In this document: positions 55,101-64,000 of the stretch, one piece after another
Position numbering within the stretch: the stretch's first letter is position 1
How the letters are laid out: each line of letters starts with the position of its first letter
From: Colletotrichum lupini
Lineage: Eukaryota > Ascomycota > Sordariomycetes > Glomerellales > Glomerellaceae
Assembly (NCBI RefSeq): GCF_023278565.1
Contig: NC_064677.1
Coordinates: forward strand, 1,984,001 to 2,048,000
Reading direction: 5' to 3'
DNA length: 64,000 nucleotides
The notes under the pieces: model-generated
Databases searched by the model: none
The model's input: the letters and a program-made list of their open reading frames with translations, nothing else
What the model was told of the DNA's origin: nothing
Position numbers and translations under genes: made by a program

Positions 55101-56022
55101 AGGGGATTTCGTCCCAAACTCCAGCCCCTTCCATCTCAAAGGCGACTAGGCTATGCTCCCTCGCAATCTGGTCCCGGTCCTTGCCAGACTTCATGACGGT
55201 ATCTCCTGATCCAATCGAACCAAGAAACACACGAGGCTGGTGCTCCGCAAAAGGGGTTTCTTGCCCGACTCGCTGATTCTCGAGGCGTCTTCGAGACACT
55301 CGGTATCCAAAATCACAGCCGAGCTCATCGCATGTCGCTTTCGTTGCCTGCTCACAGGTCTGTGTTTCGCTGCAGCTGCACTGTACGTCTTTCCGATGCC
55401 TGTGTGTGTAGTCTGGCTCGAAGAGCACGTCTTCATGTGGTGGTCTACGATAGTCGACATCGTAGCTCTCTTCGACTGCCTTGGTTTGGATTTCCGCTAG
55501 ACCTTCAGATATTTCCTTCTGCAGCCGCTGCTTCTGCCTATGGGTTTCGAATGCAATGAGCAGAGACCGAATTTCTTTGACCGGCCTACCCAGAGTGTCG
55601 TGAATGGTGTCCTTTGGCTCAAACTGGCCTGGAAATAGCCGCCCCAGGTCGTACTGAACGACACTTTTGCTGATGATTACGTCTCCGAGCAGTATCTCCC
55701 CATCGCCATTGGCATTAGGCACGCCACCGCATATGCCACATAGGAGAGCTAACCTGAGACCCCCGAAACTCGAACGAAGGCTGGCAGTCGCGCTAGCTGC
55801 ACTCACTTTTCCCATGCCGGAAAGTAGGACGAGGACGGCATTGTGCTTGCCGATTCGACCCAGCGTGTAGGTGTTTGCGTCACCTGCAGCCTTGCCTAAA
55901 TCATGCTCAAGACCGTCCCACAGCTCGTCAAGGGCCAACTCTGCGGCGTTGAACTCTAGTGGAAGAGCGCAAATCACTGCGACAGTGAAGTCTTCACGAC
56001 GGCGTGGCGGGAGAGTGGCCAT
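52200..56022 (-). CDS. NLR-like protein: PNP_UDP + NB-ARC + TPR
   Basis: STAND ATPase of 1241 residues. Exons 56022-54924, 54873-54726 and 54678-52200. Residues 10-350 are a nucleoside-phosphorylase-like domain (VAVICALPLEF, LSGMGKVSAA, GICGGVPN, VAFEMEGAGVWD, GVCDYADSHKNKTWQHYAAA) with a charged insert near 165-275. NB-ARC: FVGREEIL (377-384), P-loop HGLGGVGKT (410-418), Walker B WLLIIDNADD (487-496), ILITTRD (534-540), LEHLPLALAQAA (589-600) and MHRLVHLVTRKRL (783-795). About seven TPRs of 42 residues follow (850-1190), then an acidic tail. Fungal NLRs of this build are linked to non-self recognition and cell-death control; the trigger is unknown. More A/T-ending codons than its neighbours suggest an accessory gene. 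The second intron splits the P-loop codon and uses an AAG acceptor; if retained it ends the protein there. Confidence 0.93.
53663..53758 (-). repeat. 24-bp tandem repeat in the NLR winged-helix region
   Basis: Three clear 24-bp units (53663-53686, 53687-53710, 53711-53734) and a degenerate fourth (53735-53758). In the NLR frame each encodes eight residues of the form [DY]-S-G-[SF]-E-[TA]-[ND]-S. It is an acidic insert between the CYEQLRN helix and the ALGILQAFSFIS helix of the ARC2-like region. Confidence 0.9.
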
Positions 56023-56565
56023 GGCGCATTTCTATTGCTGACGACGGAACAACGAACGAACGTTGACTCGATGGAGTATCGCTCATGCGAAGCAGTCCCT
56101 AGATAGACACCAGCGAGTCTTGACAGGCTGCGGAAAACGGGGACGGAGCCCCTCATTTCTAGATCAGGCTGCGGCTGACATCTGGCTAGGCGCTTCCAAG
56201 GATGATGCCATTGGGTGATAACGCAGCGACACTGATAGGCTCATCATGCATGCGCTGCATGCGCTAACATTCTAAAGAGACTCTGATGGCGACTCCGCAA
56301 CCCGGTGTGCTCAGGATTGGTGTATTTCATCGCATGTAAGTTTACGTCGTCTGTGGCCGTGTAGTCACAAATGATGTCTGGATGAGGATATAGAAGCTCT
56401 GGGCGTGGCTTCCAACAGTGGGGGCGTGCACCTAGAGTGATAGACTGGCGACTTTTTCCAGGCCTGCAACCAGGAACCACCAATCCATATCTGCGACTTC
56501 AGCCTCGCACTCAAGAAAACCACCAACACCACTCGATACCCCTCTAGACACCACACACACACAGC
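56023..56565. other. Divergent promoter of the NLR and SAD1 genes
   Basis: 543 bases, no gene. CATGCATGCGCTGCATGCGC near 56246-56264 is a short imperfect repeat. A CACACACA run directly precedes the SAD1 ATG. Confidence 0.6.
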
Positions 56566-58206
56566 ATGGCGCATAGGAAACGTCACGCCGATGACCCCCT
56601 CGACGAAATCGCAGGCATCGACTCGCCCGCGTCGAAACGCTCACGAACCGTCGATTCCCTCATCTCCAACGGCTCGCTCGAAAACGGTCACGACACAGCG
56701 ACGACGACGGACGACGCAACACCCACAAACGGCACGGCTGAGATACCACAAGATGATGCCGACAGCGACAGCGAAATAGAGGACGACGCGCCGGTGCATG
56801 TCCCGATCCGCCAATCGGCGCCGACGGACGGCTACGACGACCTCTACCTCGACACGATAGACCGCAACGTGCTCGACTTTGATTTCGAAAAGCTGTGCTC
56901 CGTCAGCCTGTCCAACATCAACGTCTACGCGTGCCTGGTCTGCGGCCGCTACTACCAGGGCCGCGGCCCCAAATCGCACGCCTACTTCCATGCCCTCGAC
57001 GAGAATCACCACGTCTTCATCAACATGCAGACACAAAAGGTCTACGTCCTCCCGGAAGGGTACGAGGTCAAGTCAAAGTCCCTCGACGACATCAAGTTCG
57101 TCTCGGACCCGCGCTACACGAAATCCGAAGTCTCCGCCCTCGATCGCACACCGCTGCGCGCGTCCTTTACGCTCGCGGGGAGGGAATACGCACCCGGCTT
57201 CGTGGGCATGAACAACTTGAAAGAAAACGACTACCTCAACGTCGTGGTCCAGGGCCTCGCGCATGTCGGCCCCTTGCGCAACTTCTGCCTCCTCGAAGAC
57301 CTCTCGTCCCGCTCCGAGCTCGCCAAGCGCTTCGGCATCCTCGTCCGTAAGATCTGGAACCCGCGCGCCTTCAAAGCCCACGTCTCCCCCCACGAGCTGC
57401 TCCAGGAGATTTCCCTGCTGTCGAATAAGCGCTTCACCCTGACGGCGCAATCCGACCCCGTCGAGTTCCTGTCATGGTTCCTGAACAACCTGCACCTGGG
57501 CCTCGGCGGATCGAAAACGAAGCCCGGGAGCTCCGTCGTGCAGCGCATCTTCCAGGGGAAACTGAAAGTCGAGTCACAAGCCATCACGGCGCGCGCCGAC
57601 GCGGGCGACCGCCTGCGCTTCGAAGACGCCGCCGTGTCAGTCACATCATCCCGCTTCATGTTCCTTACCCTCGACCTCCCCGCGGCGCCCCTCTTCCAAG
57701 ACGAGCTCGAAAAGAACATCATCCCGCAAGTACCCCTCACGACCATCCTCTCCAAATACGACGGCATCCACGCGCAAGAGCACCTCGCCCAGCGCAAGCG
57801 GTACCGCTTATTGCACCCCCTACCACCCTACCTCGTCCTCCACGTCAAGCGCTTCAGCCAGAACAAGTTCGTCTCGGAGCGGAACCCTACGATTGTCACG
57901 TTCGACCCGCGCGGCGTCGACGTGAGCCCCTACGTGGAGCCAAACCCGGGCGAGTGGCCTCCCGGCGAGCCCATCTGGTACGACCTCGTCGCCAACGTCG
58001 TCCACGAGGCCGTGCGCGCCAAGGAGGACGTCGCGGACAGCGGGGAGGAGCGCAAGACATGGAAGGTGCAGCTCAAGGATAAGGGCCGCGACGAGTGGGT
58101 GTCGTGCCAGGATCTGTTTGTGGAAAAGGTGCAGAGCGAGCTGTTGTACCTGGGCGAGACGTATCTGCAGGTGTGGGAGAGGCGGAGGACGCCGAGGAAA
58201 GCGTAG
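56566..58206 (+). CDS. SAD1: Spliceosomal USP-like protein Sad1/USP39
   Basis: Single-exon gene of 546 residues; a tri-snRNP assembly factor. After a disordered acidic N-terminus, YLDTIDRNVLDFDFEKLCSVSLSNINVYACLVCGRYYQGRGPKSHAYFHALDENHHVFIN is the UBP-type zinc finger (about 94-153), followed by the USP fold with GFVGMNNLKENDYLNVVVQGL. The nucleophile position is Asp222 and the usual catalytic His region is not preserved, so it should lack protease activity, as known for USP39/Sad1. Other conserved blocks: WNPRAFKAHVSPHELLQ, QSDPVEFLSWFLNNLHLGL, PYLVLHVKRFSQNKFVSERNPTIV, LFVEKVQSELLYLGETYLQVW. Length is normal for the family. Confidence 0.96.
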   Translation: MAHRKRHADDPLDEIAGIDSPASKRSRTVDSLISNGSLENGHDTATTTDDATPTNGTAEIPQDDADSDSEIEDDAPVHVPIRQSAPTDGYDDLYLDTIDRNVLDFDFEKLCSVSLSNINVYACLVCGRYYQGRGPKSHAYFHALDENHHVFINMQTQKVYVLPEGYEVKSKSLDDIKFVSDPRYTKSEVSALDRTPLRASFTLAGREYAPGFVGMNNLKENDYLNVVVQGLAHVGPLRNFCLLEDLSSRSELAKRFGILVRKIWNPRAFKAHVSPHELLQEISLLSNKRFTLTAQSDPVEFLSWFLNNLHLGLGGSKTKPGSSVVQRIFQGKLKVESQAITARADAGDRLRFEDAAVSVTSSRFMFLTLDLPAAPLFQDELEKNIIPQVPLTTILSKYDGIHAQEHLAQRKRYRLLHPLPPYLVLHVKRFSQNKFVSERNPTIVTFDPRGVDVSPYVEPNPGEWPPGEPIWYDLVANVVHEAVRAKEDVADSGEERKTWKVQLKDKGRDEWVSCQDLFVEKVQSELLYLGETYLQVWERRRTPRKA

Positions 58207-58874
58207 ATTGTACGATTAATGCCATACGGGATGCGGTAGTCCCATGTCACGCATGCATTCAGTTCACGTTCCGTGTCAGTGATGGTCCAGAGTGAGCTCA
58301 TTTCGTAGTCATTTGGGACTATCCATACGGCCCATGCCTTTCAGACCGCGCATCCAGCAGCTCGACAAAGGCATACCGAAGCATGCGACACTCGCATCGC
58401 AGGGTAGTGTTACACCTCCCGAGAAAGATGATGAGATTTGGGCATCTTATCCATGACCTGCCGCCCGGTTCGCAAACCCATAAAACAAACGTGACCGCTA
58501 AACGTTTGACCGCTGACCCCCCCGTTTTCCATTTCCCTCCCAAAAAAATCGATTCCCGTTTCCGAGGTCGAATATTCCAAAAAGAGGGGTTTCCCCCCCT
58601 TCATCAAAGGGGAGCACACAACCGTCTCCAATGTGTCCAAACCTGCTTCCTCATATTTTCCCCACATAGGTGTATTTTTTGTCGGGAGATTTTCACAAAA
58701 ACCCGAATGCTATGAAGATCCGTCGTAAGGGGGGTAGTGGATCCAATAGTGTACAAATAAACATCAAAGATGGCTTTGAAGAGAGAAACAAAACAAAGAT
58801 GCAACAAGGTTGGTGGCGTGGCGCTTTCCCGGCGAGGAGGGTCGTTGCTTTCGGGGGTAATGTGAACGCTCCAC
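58207..58874. other. Intergenic region between convergent SAD1 and eIF4E2 genes
   Basis: 668 bases holding two 3' ends. The open stretches at 58383-58715 and 58410-58667 are on opposite strands over the same DNA and have no motifs. C-runs and A-runs (58517-58523, 58541-58548) suit untranslated DNA. Confidence 0.6.
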
Positions 58875-60024
58875 TCACGAAGCGGCGGGCTTCTGCTCTT
58901 CGGTGGTCTGTTTGTTGCCGCGCTTGTCGTGCTGCTTCTCGCGGCGGGACTCCTCGATGGCGGCTCGGTGCTGGATGCTCTCGTCGTGGGACTTGAACTC
59001 GAACTGCGTGTTGGGCGGACACTTGAGGTACGACTTCCACGTTTCACTGCAGGTGTTAGCTATGCCTCCAAAACTTGGGACCTAAGATGCTCACCGAATC
59101 CTCAGCACGCGTCCGCCGGTCGAGCGGGTCCAGATACTGATGATATCCTCGCCGTTGCGGACGCTCACCACACCGCCACAGACCTCCTCGCTGGCGTCGA
59201 TAAAGGCCTCGCCGAGGAGCGCAAACACGGTATCCTCCCAGTACCGGTCGACGATGCCCTTCTTGAGACGGAGCACCCACTTGCCGCCGCTTCTGTTCTC
59301 GTCGTCCTCCCAGATTGGGCGGATGCCCCGCTTGAAGAAGTGGTATTCCCAGCCCACGGACAGCTCAGAGGGCCGCTTGAGGTGGGGGTAGCCGACCCAG
59401 AACTCCTCCACCGAGTTGCAGTGGATCATTGGCGTCAGCGATTTGGCGTACTCCTGGTACGGCTGGCCCTTTGGCTGGGGCGGCCGGCACCACGTCACCC
59501 ACTCGTACTTGAGGGGGTGGACGCGCAGCTGCTCCGAGGACGTCCGGGTCGAGGCGGGCTGGGAGCCCAGGGCCTTCTTCTCGGGGATCGGAGCGATGGA
59601 GGGGACCTTGGCCGCGGGGTCGTGGTGCGACGCCGCCTTGGCGCCGCCGCCAATCTTGCCCATGGCGAGGTCGAACGGGTTGCCAGGGGACTTGGGCGTC
59701 TTGGCGGAGCCGAAGGAGGCGAAGGCGCCGGAGCCCAGGCCAAAGGCGTTGGCCGCGCCGGCGGTGGTGGGCGACGCCATGCCGCCCGCGCCGGGGGTCG
59801 TTACGTTGTTGAAGGGATTTGATTTGCCGCCGTGTGAGGACGTATCGCCGCCGAATCGTTTGGCAAAGGAGCCGTTTCGGTTGGCGTCACCGCCCGGCGC
59901 GGGACTACCATTTGTCGAGAGTGAAAGCTTGCCAGAGCTGTGCGTTCGTTAGTATCATGACGTGCAGGGGGGCAGAGGGACGAAAGGCTCACTTTGTGCG
60001 GCGGGTCCATAGGTTGTTATCCAT
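58875..60024 (-). CDS. eIF4E2 (4EHP)-type cap-binding protein
   Basis: Exons 60024-59993, 59937-59095 and 59046-58875 give 348 residues. The eIF4E core starts near 150: VHPLKYEWVTWCRPP, SVEEFWVGYPHLKRPSEL, FFKRGIRPIWEDDENRSGGKWVLRLKKG, DRYWEDTVFALLGEAF, EEVCGGVVSVRNGEDIISIWTR. Cap-stacking aromatics are conserved, but the first is inside a WVTWC context typical of class II eIF4E/4EHP rather than canonical eIF4E. The N-terminal 150 residues are glycine/serine/asparagine-rich and unusually long (FAKRFGGDTSSHGGKSNPFN). The C-terminus is charged (SRREKQHDKRGNKQTTEEQKP). Such proteins bind caps without recruiting eIF4G strongly and may repress or specialise translation; this role is inferred. Confidence 0.94.
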
Positions 60025-61590
60025 TAGGACTGCTTTCGACGGCTTCCGGGGGCGGGGTGAATTTGGCTTGGTCTCGTCAATCCCTCAAAACGTCAAGGGC
60101 GGCGGCACCTTGGTTTGTGGTGAGTGGTCGCAGTTGTGGCGGCTGGGACAGGGCAAGGTGGCGTTGGGATGCGATGAGGTCGGGGATGGCGGCGGCGGCG
60201 GGCGTTGCGGGCAGAGGCGGTCGACGAGGGCCTGCTGCAGGGGCGGGTTTGGAGACGGAGAGGCACAGAGAGGAGAGGAGTCGATGGCCGTTGGAGAGAT
60301 GGAGAGATGGCGGCGTGCGAGAGCTTCGGCGGGGGTGACGTTGACCGGGGGGGTAGGGGAGGTTCTTTTCGTTTGGAGAGAGTGGCAAGGTAGCGTCGGT
60401 GTGGTATCTCGAGGGAGGTTTGTTTGTGTGTGGGTATTACAGACGTTGGTTGGGATTTTTTTTCTGCAGTGTTTGAGCGATGTTGTGAGGCGGGAGTGGG
60501 AAAGGCGAATGGATTATCGACTGATGGGGAACAATGAACAGCTTGAAGAGAAAAAAAATAATACGGAGTATGGACACTGATGCCCCATCCTCCTCGACCT
60601 TAGTCGTCACCTTGTTATCGATGGCGGATAGAGCGATAGCGCCTCGCTTAGCCCAAGTTAGCCTTACCCCTGATGGGTCCACTGGGAGGTCGTGGCCAAT
60701 GGGGAGACCCAAAAGGACGCTGGAACGGCGCACCACAGTGAGGTGCAGTGAGGTCACAGCGAGGTGTCCTTGAGGCCTCGGGGCTGGAGACGCCCGCCGT
60801 CCGTACTTTGTCCCAAACATTGGGCGCGCATAGCTTTGGTAGGGCAGCGCCAGCACCCAACCTCTTATTTCACCACTTGCATTTCTCGGATTGGGCGGAC
60901 ATGCCTTTACTCGCATACTCCCGTCTACGATACCCAGCATCACTGACGGCACTTGGGATGGACGTCAAAAGCACAACGGTCGGATGGGGAAGCGCAGAAC
61001 GCGCATGGCCTGAAACAATTGCCGGCTGACCCAGCCCAGGTGCCTAGCATTGGCCACAATGGAGTCATAGATGAAGTTGCAGTGACGGTCAGCGAGGAGC
61101 TCTGGCTTTGGCGGTTGACGTGCTATTTTCAGCGTCGTGCCGTCTAAACGCCAGAGCCTCACAGCAACGACCTGACATGATGCAAGACAGCCTATAGACG
61201 AGACACCACAGATGCCCATCTGCAGACAACACCAAAGACAAGATGCCATAACATACGTAGTAGCCATCAATGGATCATCAAGACGCTGTCAGCAACTCAA
61301 CATCAACGGCAACCACGTGGTGTGCCTGGGAGAGACGCAACGACGCCCTCTGGTTGGCCTACCCCGCCATTTACTCGGCCCACACCCCTGACGGCGCCCG
61401 GTGCACAGTGCATCCACGTCCCTCCAATTCCTGCCCGTCATCCAAAGAAAAGAAAGTGCAGATTCCCGTCGCGCCTGAGCCCTCGACGCGCTTACCTCAC
61501 CCGTTGATCGGCATCCAACCTCAACCTCCACCACCGCCTCTCCCCTTTGCATTTCGGCCATGCCCACCATCTAGCACTTCTCGTTGCGCC
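60025..61590. other. 1.6-kb divergent upstream region of eIF4E2 and CUT9
   Basis: No gene is supported. The 60-kb plus-strand open stretch (59819-60580) is G-rich and non-protein-like. A TTATCGATGGCGGATAGAGCGATAG arrangement near 60615-60640 resembles the GATA/TATCGAT palindromes upstream of ALB1 and UTP13. TACGGAGTAT (60562-60571) is the recurring intergenic word. An in-frame ATG at 61270 would extend CUT9 by 107 low-complexity residues. Confidence 0.5.
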
Positions 61591-63506
61591 ATGGAAAAGT
61601 TCCTGCGGGAATGGAGGCAGGATGCCCTGAACAAGGCCCAGTACGATTCCGCCATCTTCATCGGCGACAAGCTGCTAGCCCTGACCAGTACGTGAGATGG
61701 CACTCATTAGCCCGCTCTGCCTGTCTAACCTGGACAGACGACGATAAGGACGCCTTCTGGCTGGCTCAAGTCCACTTTGCTACCGGCAACTACACACGAG
61801 CCCAAACCTTTCTCGCAAAACAGGACCTCGTCGCCCGCAACGTTTCCTGTCGGTACCTAGCGGCACACTGCCTCGTCAAGCAGTCGAGATTCGACGAGGC
61901 CCTGGCCATCCTCGGCGAGCGGAACCCGACGCACCTCATCAACAATGCGAGCAACAAGCGGAAGCAACAGAACACGGCGCCACTAGGTCGCGCAGTCGGT
62001 CATCCCAAGGGTGGTTCAAGAGACAGACATGCCCGCGACGAGGCGGCAGAAGAAGAAGCGACGAACCGGAAATACGAAGCCGCCATGTGCTACCTGCGAG
62101 GCATCTGCTATGCCAAGCAGAACGCCTTTGACCGGGCCAAGGAGTGCTACAAGGATGCCGTGCGGATCGACGTGCAGTGCTTCGAGGCCTTCCAGCAGCT
62201 CATGACCAACGCTCTGCTGTCTCCCGACGAGGAGTGGGCATTCCTCGAGTCGCTTGACTTTGACGCCATTAGCGTTTCCGGGGATGTATCGTCGTCGCAA
62301 GAGGCGGCAGAGTTCACAAAGATGTTGTACACAACGCGGCTGTCAAAGTATAGGGAACCTTCGGCATTCACCGCGGCGTGCGACTCTCTGTCGACGCACT
62401 ACCGTCTGGCGGACAACCCGGATCTCCTCCTCGCCAAGGCCGACCTCCTCTACACGCAGTGCCGGTATAGAGACGCCCTCGCTATCACCGAGTCCATTCT
62501 GCAGGACGACAAGTACAACTTTAGCGTCCACCCTCTGCATCTGGCGTGTTTGTATCAGCTCAAGATGAAGAATGCGCTCTTCTTGGTGTCTCACGACCTG
62601 GCGGACAACCACCCAGAGGAGCCCTGCTCGTGGTTGGCCGTGGGCATATACTACTTTGCGATTGACAAGATTGCGGAAGCCCGTCGGTATTTCAGCAAGG
62701 CCAGCATGATGGACGCACACTTTGGCCCTGCATGGATCGGCTTCGCACACACATTTGCCGCCGAGGGCGAGCACGACCAGGCCATCTCTGCGTACTCTAC
62801 AGCAGCGAGGCTCTTCATGGGGACACATCTGCCGCAGGTCTTCTTGGGCATGCAGAACCACGCTCTCAACAACATGACACTAGCCGAGGAGTTCCTCAAG
62901 ACGGCCTACGGTCTGTGCAAGACGGACCCCCTACTATTGAATGAGATGGGCGTCGTCAAATACCACCAGGACAAGCCGCAAGAGGCTGTCCAATTTTTCC
63001 GGGCGGCACTCAAGATCGCCGCCGACATTGACTCTGACCCGCAAGCGTGGCTGGCGCCGAGGACGAACCTGGCACACGCGTACCGTCGCCTGCGGCTCTG
63101 GAAGGACGCACACATGGAGTTCGACGAGGTCCTGCGACAGGGCGGCAAAGACGCGACGATATTTTGCGCGAAAGCGCTCATTTACCTCGAAGAGGGACGC
63201 CCAGAAAAGGCCGTCGTGCCATTGCATGAGGCGCTCGCGATCAATCCACAAGACAGCATAGCTACTGAACTATTAAACAAGGCCCTGGAAGAGACGTCCA
63301 CGATTGACGTTGCCGAGGGCGACGAGCTGGAGGCGTTTAAGCAGGAGCTCGAGATGGGCAAGGCGGCCGCCAGGGAGCGCATATCCAACAAGCTCCCGAA
63401 GTTGCGGCGGGATGCCAAAGGCAAGGCCAAGGTCGGCCGGCCGAGGGTGCTCATGGACGAGGACGAAAAAGGCGAAAGCATGATGGAGATGACTGATGAT
63501 GATTAG
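61591..63506 (+). CDS. CUT9: Anaphase-promoting complex subunit Cut9/Apc6 (Cdc16)
   Basis: TPR scaffold of the APC/C ubiquitin ligase. Exons 61591-61687 and 61738-63506 give 621 residues; MEKFLREWRQDALNKAQYDSAIFIGDKLLALTNDDKDAFWLAQ is the expected N-terminus, with the intron inside the LTN codon. An upstream in-frame ATG at 61270 is rejected as start because its extension is low-complexity. Around 12-14 TPRs follow, e.g. YEAAMCYLRGICYAKQNAFDRAKECYKDAV, HPLHLACLYQLKMKNALFLVSHDL, SWLAVGIYYFAIDKIAEARRYFSKASMMD, GPAWIGFAHTFAAEGEHDQAISAYSTAARLF and LLNEMGVVKYHQDKPQEAVQFFRAALK. Between TPR blocks lies WAFLESLDFDAISVSGD, the source of the word shared with 5034-5072. The C-terminus is basic then acidic. 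Confidence 0.96.
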
Positions 63507-64000
63507 CCCGGCGCGGCAGTACTGTTATCTGGCGTGGGGTCCACCAGTATAGATATCGGTTAATGACAACAAACCTATGAATACCAACCCGTGAATCTCG
63601 ATCAGCTCTGCTTTTGGTGGTGAGTTCAGCTAAGCAACGTGGCTTTGGGAGTCATGCCACTGTGGGTTTAGTCTGGCGCCGTGACGAATGCGATTGACCC
63701 TATTCGTCGGGGATGCCTCGCATTCGCTCGCTAGCGTGGGATTCCGCGGCGGGACGATACCCCGGCGCGCTGACAGAGTCGGGGGGATTGCTGTCGTTCG
63801 TTGCCGACCGGGTCCCGCTAGATCGGGAGACGCGGCCGCATGGGGGCTGGTGGCTTGCGAGTTGTGATATAAGGTGCCTTGGGGTCTAGGGAGAAGACAC
63901 AGCAAGTGACCATCAGCCAGCATCTCTTGGCCTCTTGCGAACAATTGTGTGTGCCGGCGAAGTTCTCCCTGGAATCAATCAGCAGCCTATCAATTTCGAC
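63507..64000. other. Terminal gene-free stretch
   Basis: 494 bases after CUT9. A 104-codon minus-strand open stretch (63944-63630) has no motif. No feature can be called. Confidence 0.6.

Noticed and set aside
59819..60580. 253-codon open frame upstream of eIF4E2
   Set aside because: G-rich, non-protein composition; overlaps the true first exon of the eIF4E2 gene on the other strand.

Overview
The window is nuclear DNA of a filamentous ascomycete (Pezizomycotina, most likely a Sordariomycete; I cannot name the species). The evidence is GT-AG introns of about 45-60 nt with CTAAC/CTGAC branch sites close to the acceptor, GC-rich codon third positions, and fungal gene families such as Cut9, Alb1, Pga2, Shg1, Utp13 and a PNP/NB-ARC/TPR NLR-like protein. 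I found 24 supportable protein genes. I found no rRNA, convincing tRNA, CRISPR array or intact transposon.

Layout from left to right: a WD40-fused inositol polyphosphate 5-phosphatase (+); ornithine decarboxylase (-) with a long gene-free upstream region; mitochondrial presequence protease Cym1 (-); a taxilin-like coiled-coil protein (+); an acidic protein of unknown function (+); a nitronate monooxygenase-type flavoprotein (+); a 2EXR-type protein (-); a C2H2 zinc-finger protein (+); DNA polymerase alpha subunit B (+); spliceosomal MFAP1 (-); ribosome-biogenesis factor Alb1 (-); a membrane-anchored ubiquitin hydrolase (+); a TENA/THI-4 protein (-); a triose-phosphate-type nucleotide-sugar transporter (-); a GT17 glycosyltransferase (+); an Shg1/BOD1 protein with a very long RS/RD tail (-); Pga2 (-); CENP-S/MHF1 (+); an unknown membrane protein (-); U3 snoRNP protein Utp13 (+); the NLR-like protein (-); Sad1/USP39 (+); an eIF4E2-type cap-binding protein (-); and APC/C subunit Cut9 (+).

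Most genes are conserved housekeeping functions: replication and chromosome biology (Pol12, MHF1, Cut9), splicing (MFAP1, Sad1), ribosome synthesis and translation (Alb1, Utp13, eIF4E2), trafficking and glycosylation (Pga2, GT17, the transporter, taxilin) and polyamine synthesis (ODC). They do not form a biosynthetic cluster. The one clearly accessory gene is the 1241-residue NLR-like protein at 52200-56022. It has more A/T-ending codons than its neighbours and an in-frame 24-bp tandem repeat in its winged-helix region.

The observations I rate highest are: the NLR and its repeat; a 6-nt microexon in the transporter; a shared 27-base word in the same codon phase just after the phosphatase stop and inside Cut9, 57 kb apart; a coding-like 67-codon extension after the taxilin stop; and an ATG-less coding-like open frame in the ODC leader. 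Splice sites were inferred by eye from frame continuity, consensus sites and family conservation, not from transcripts.
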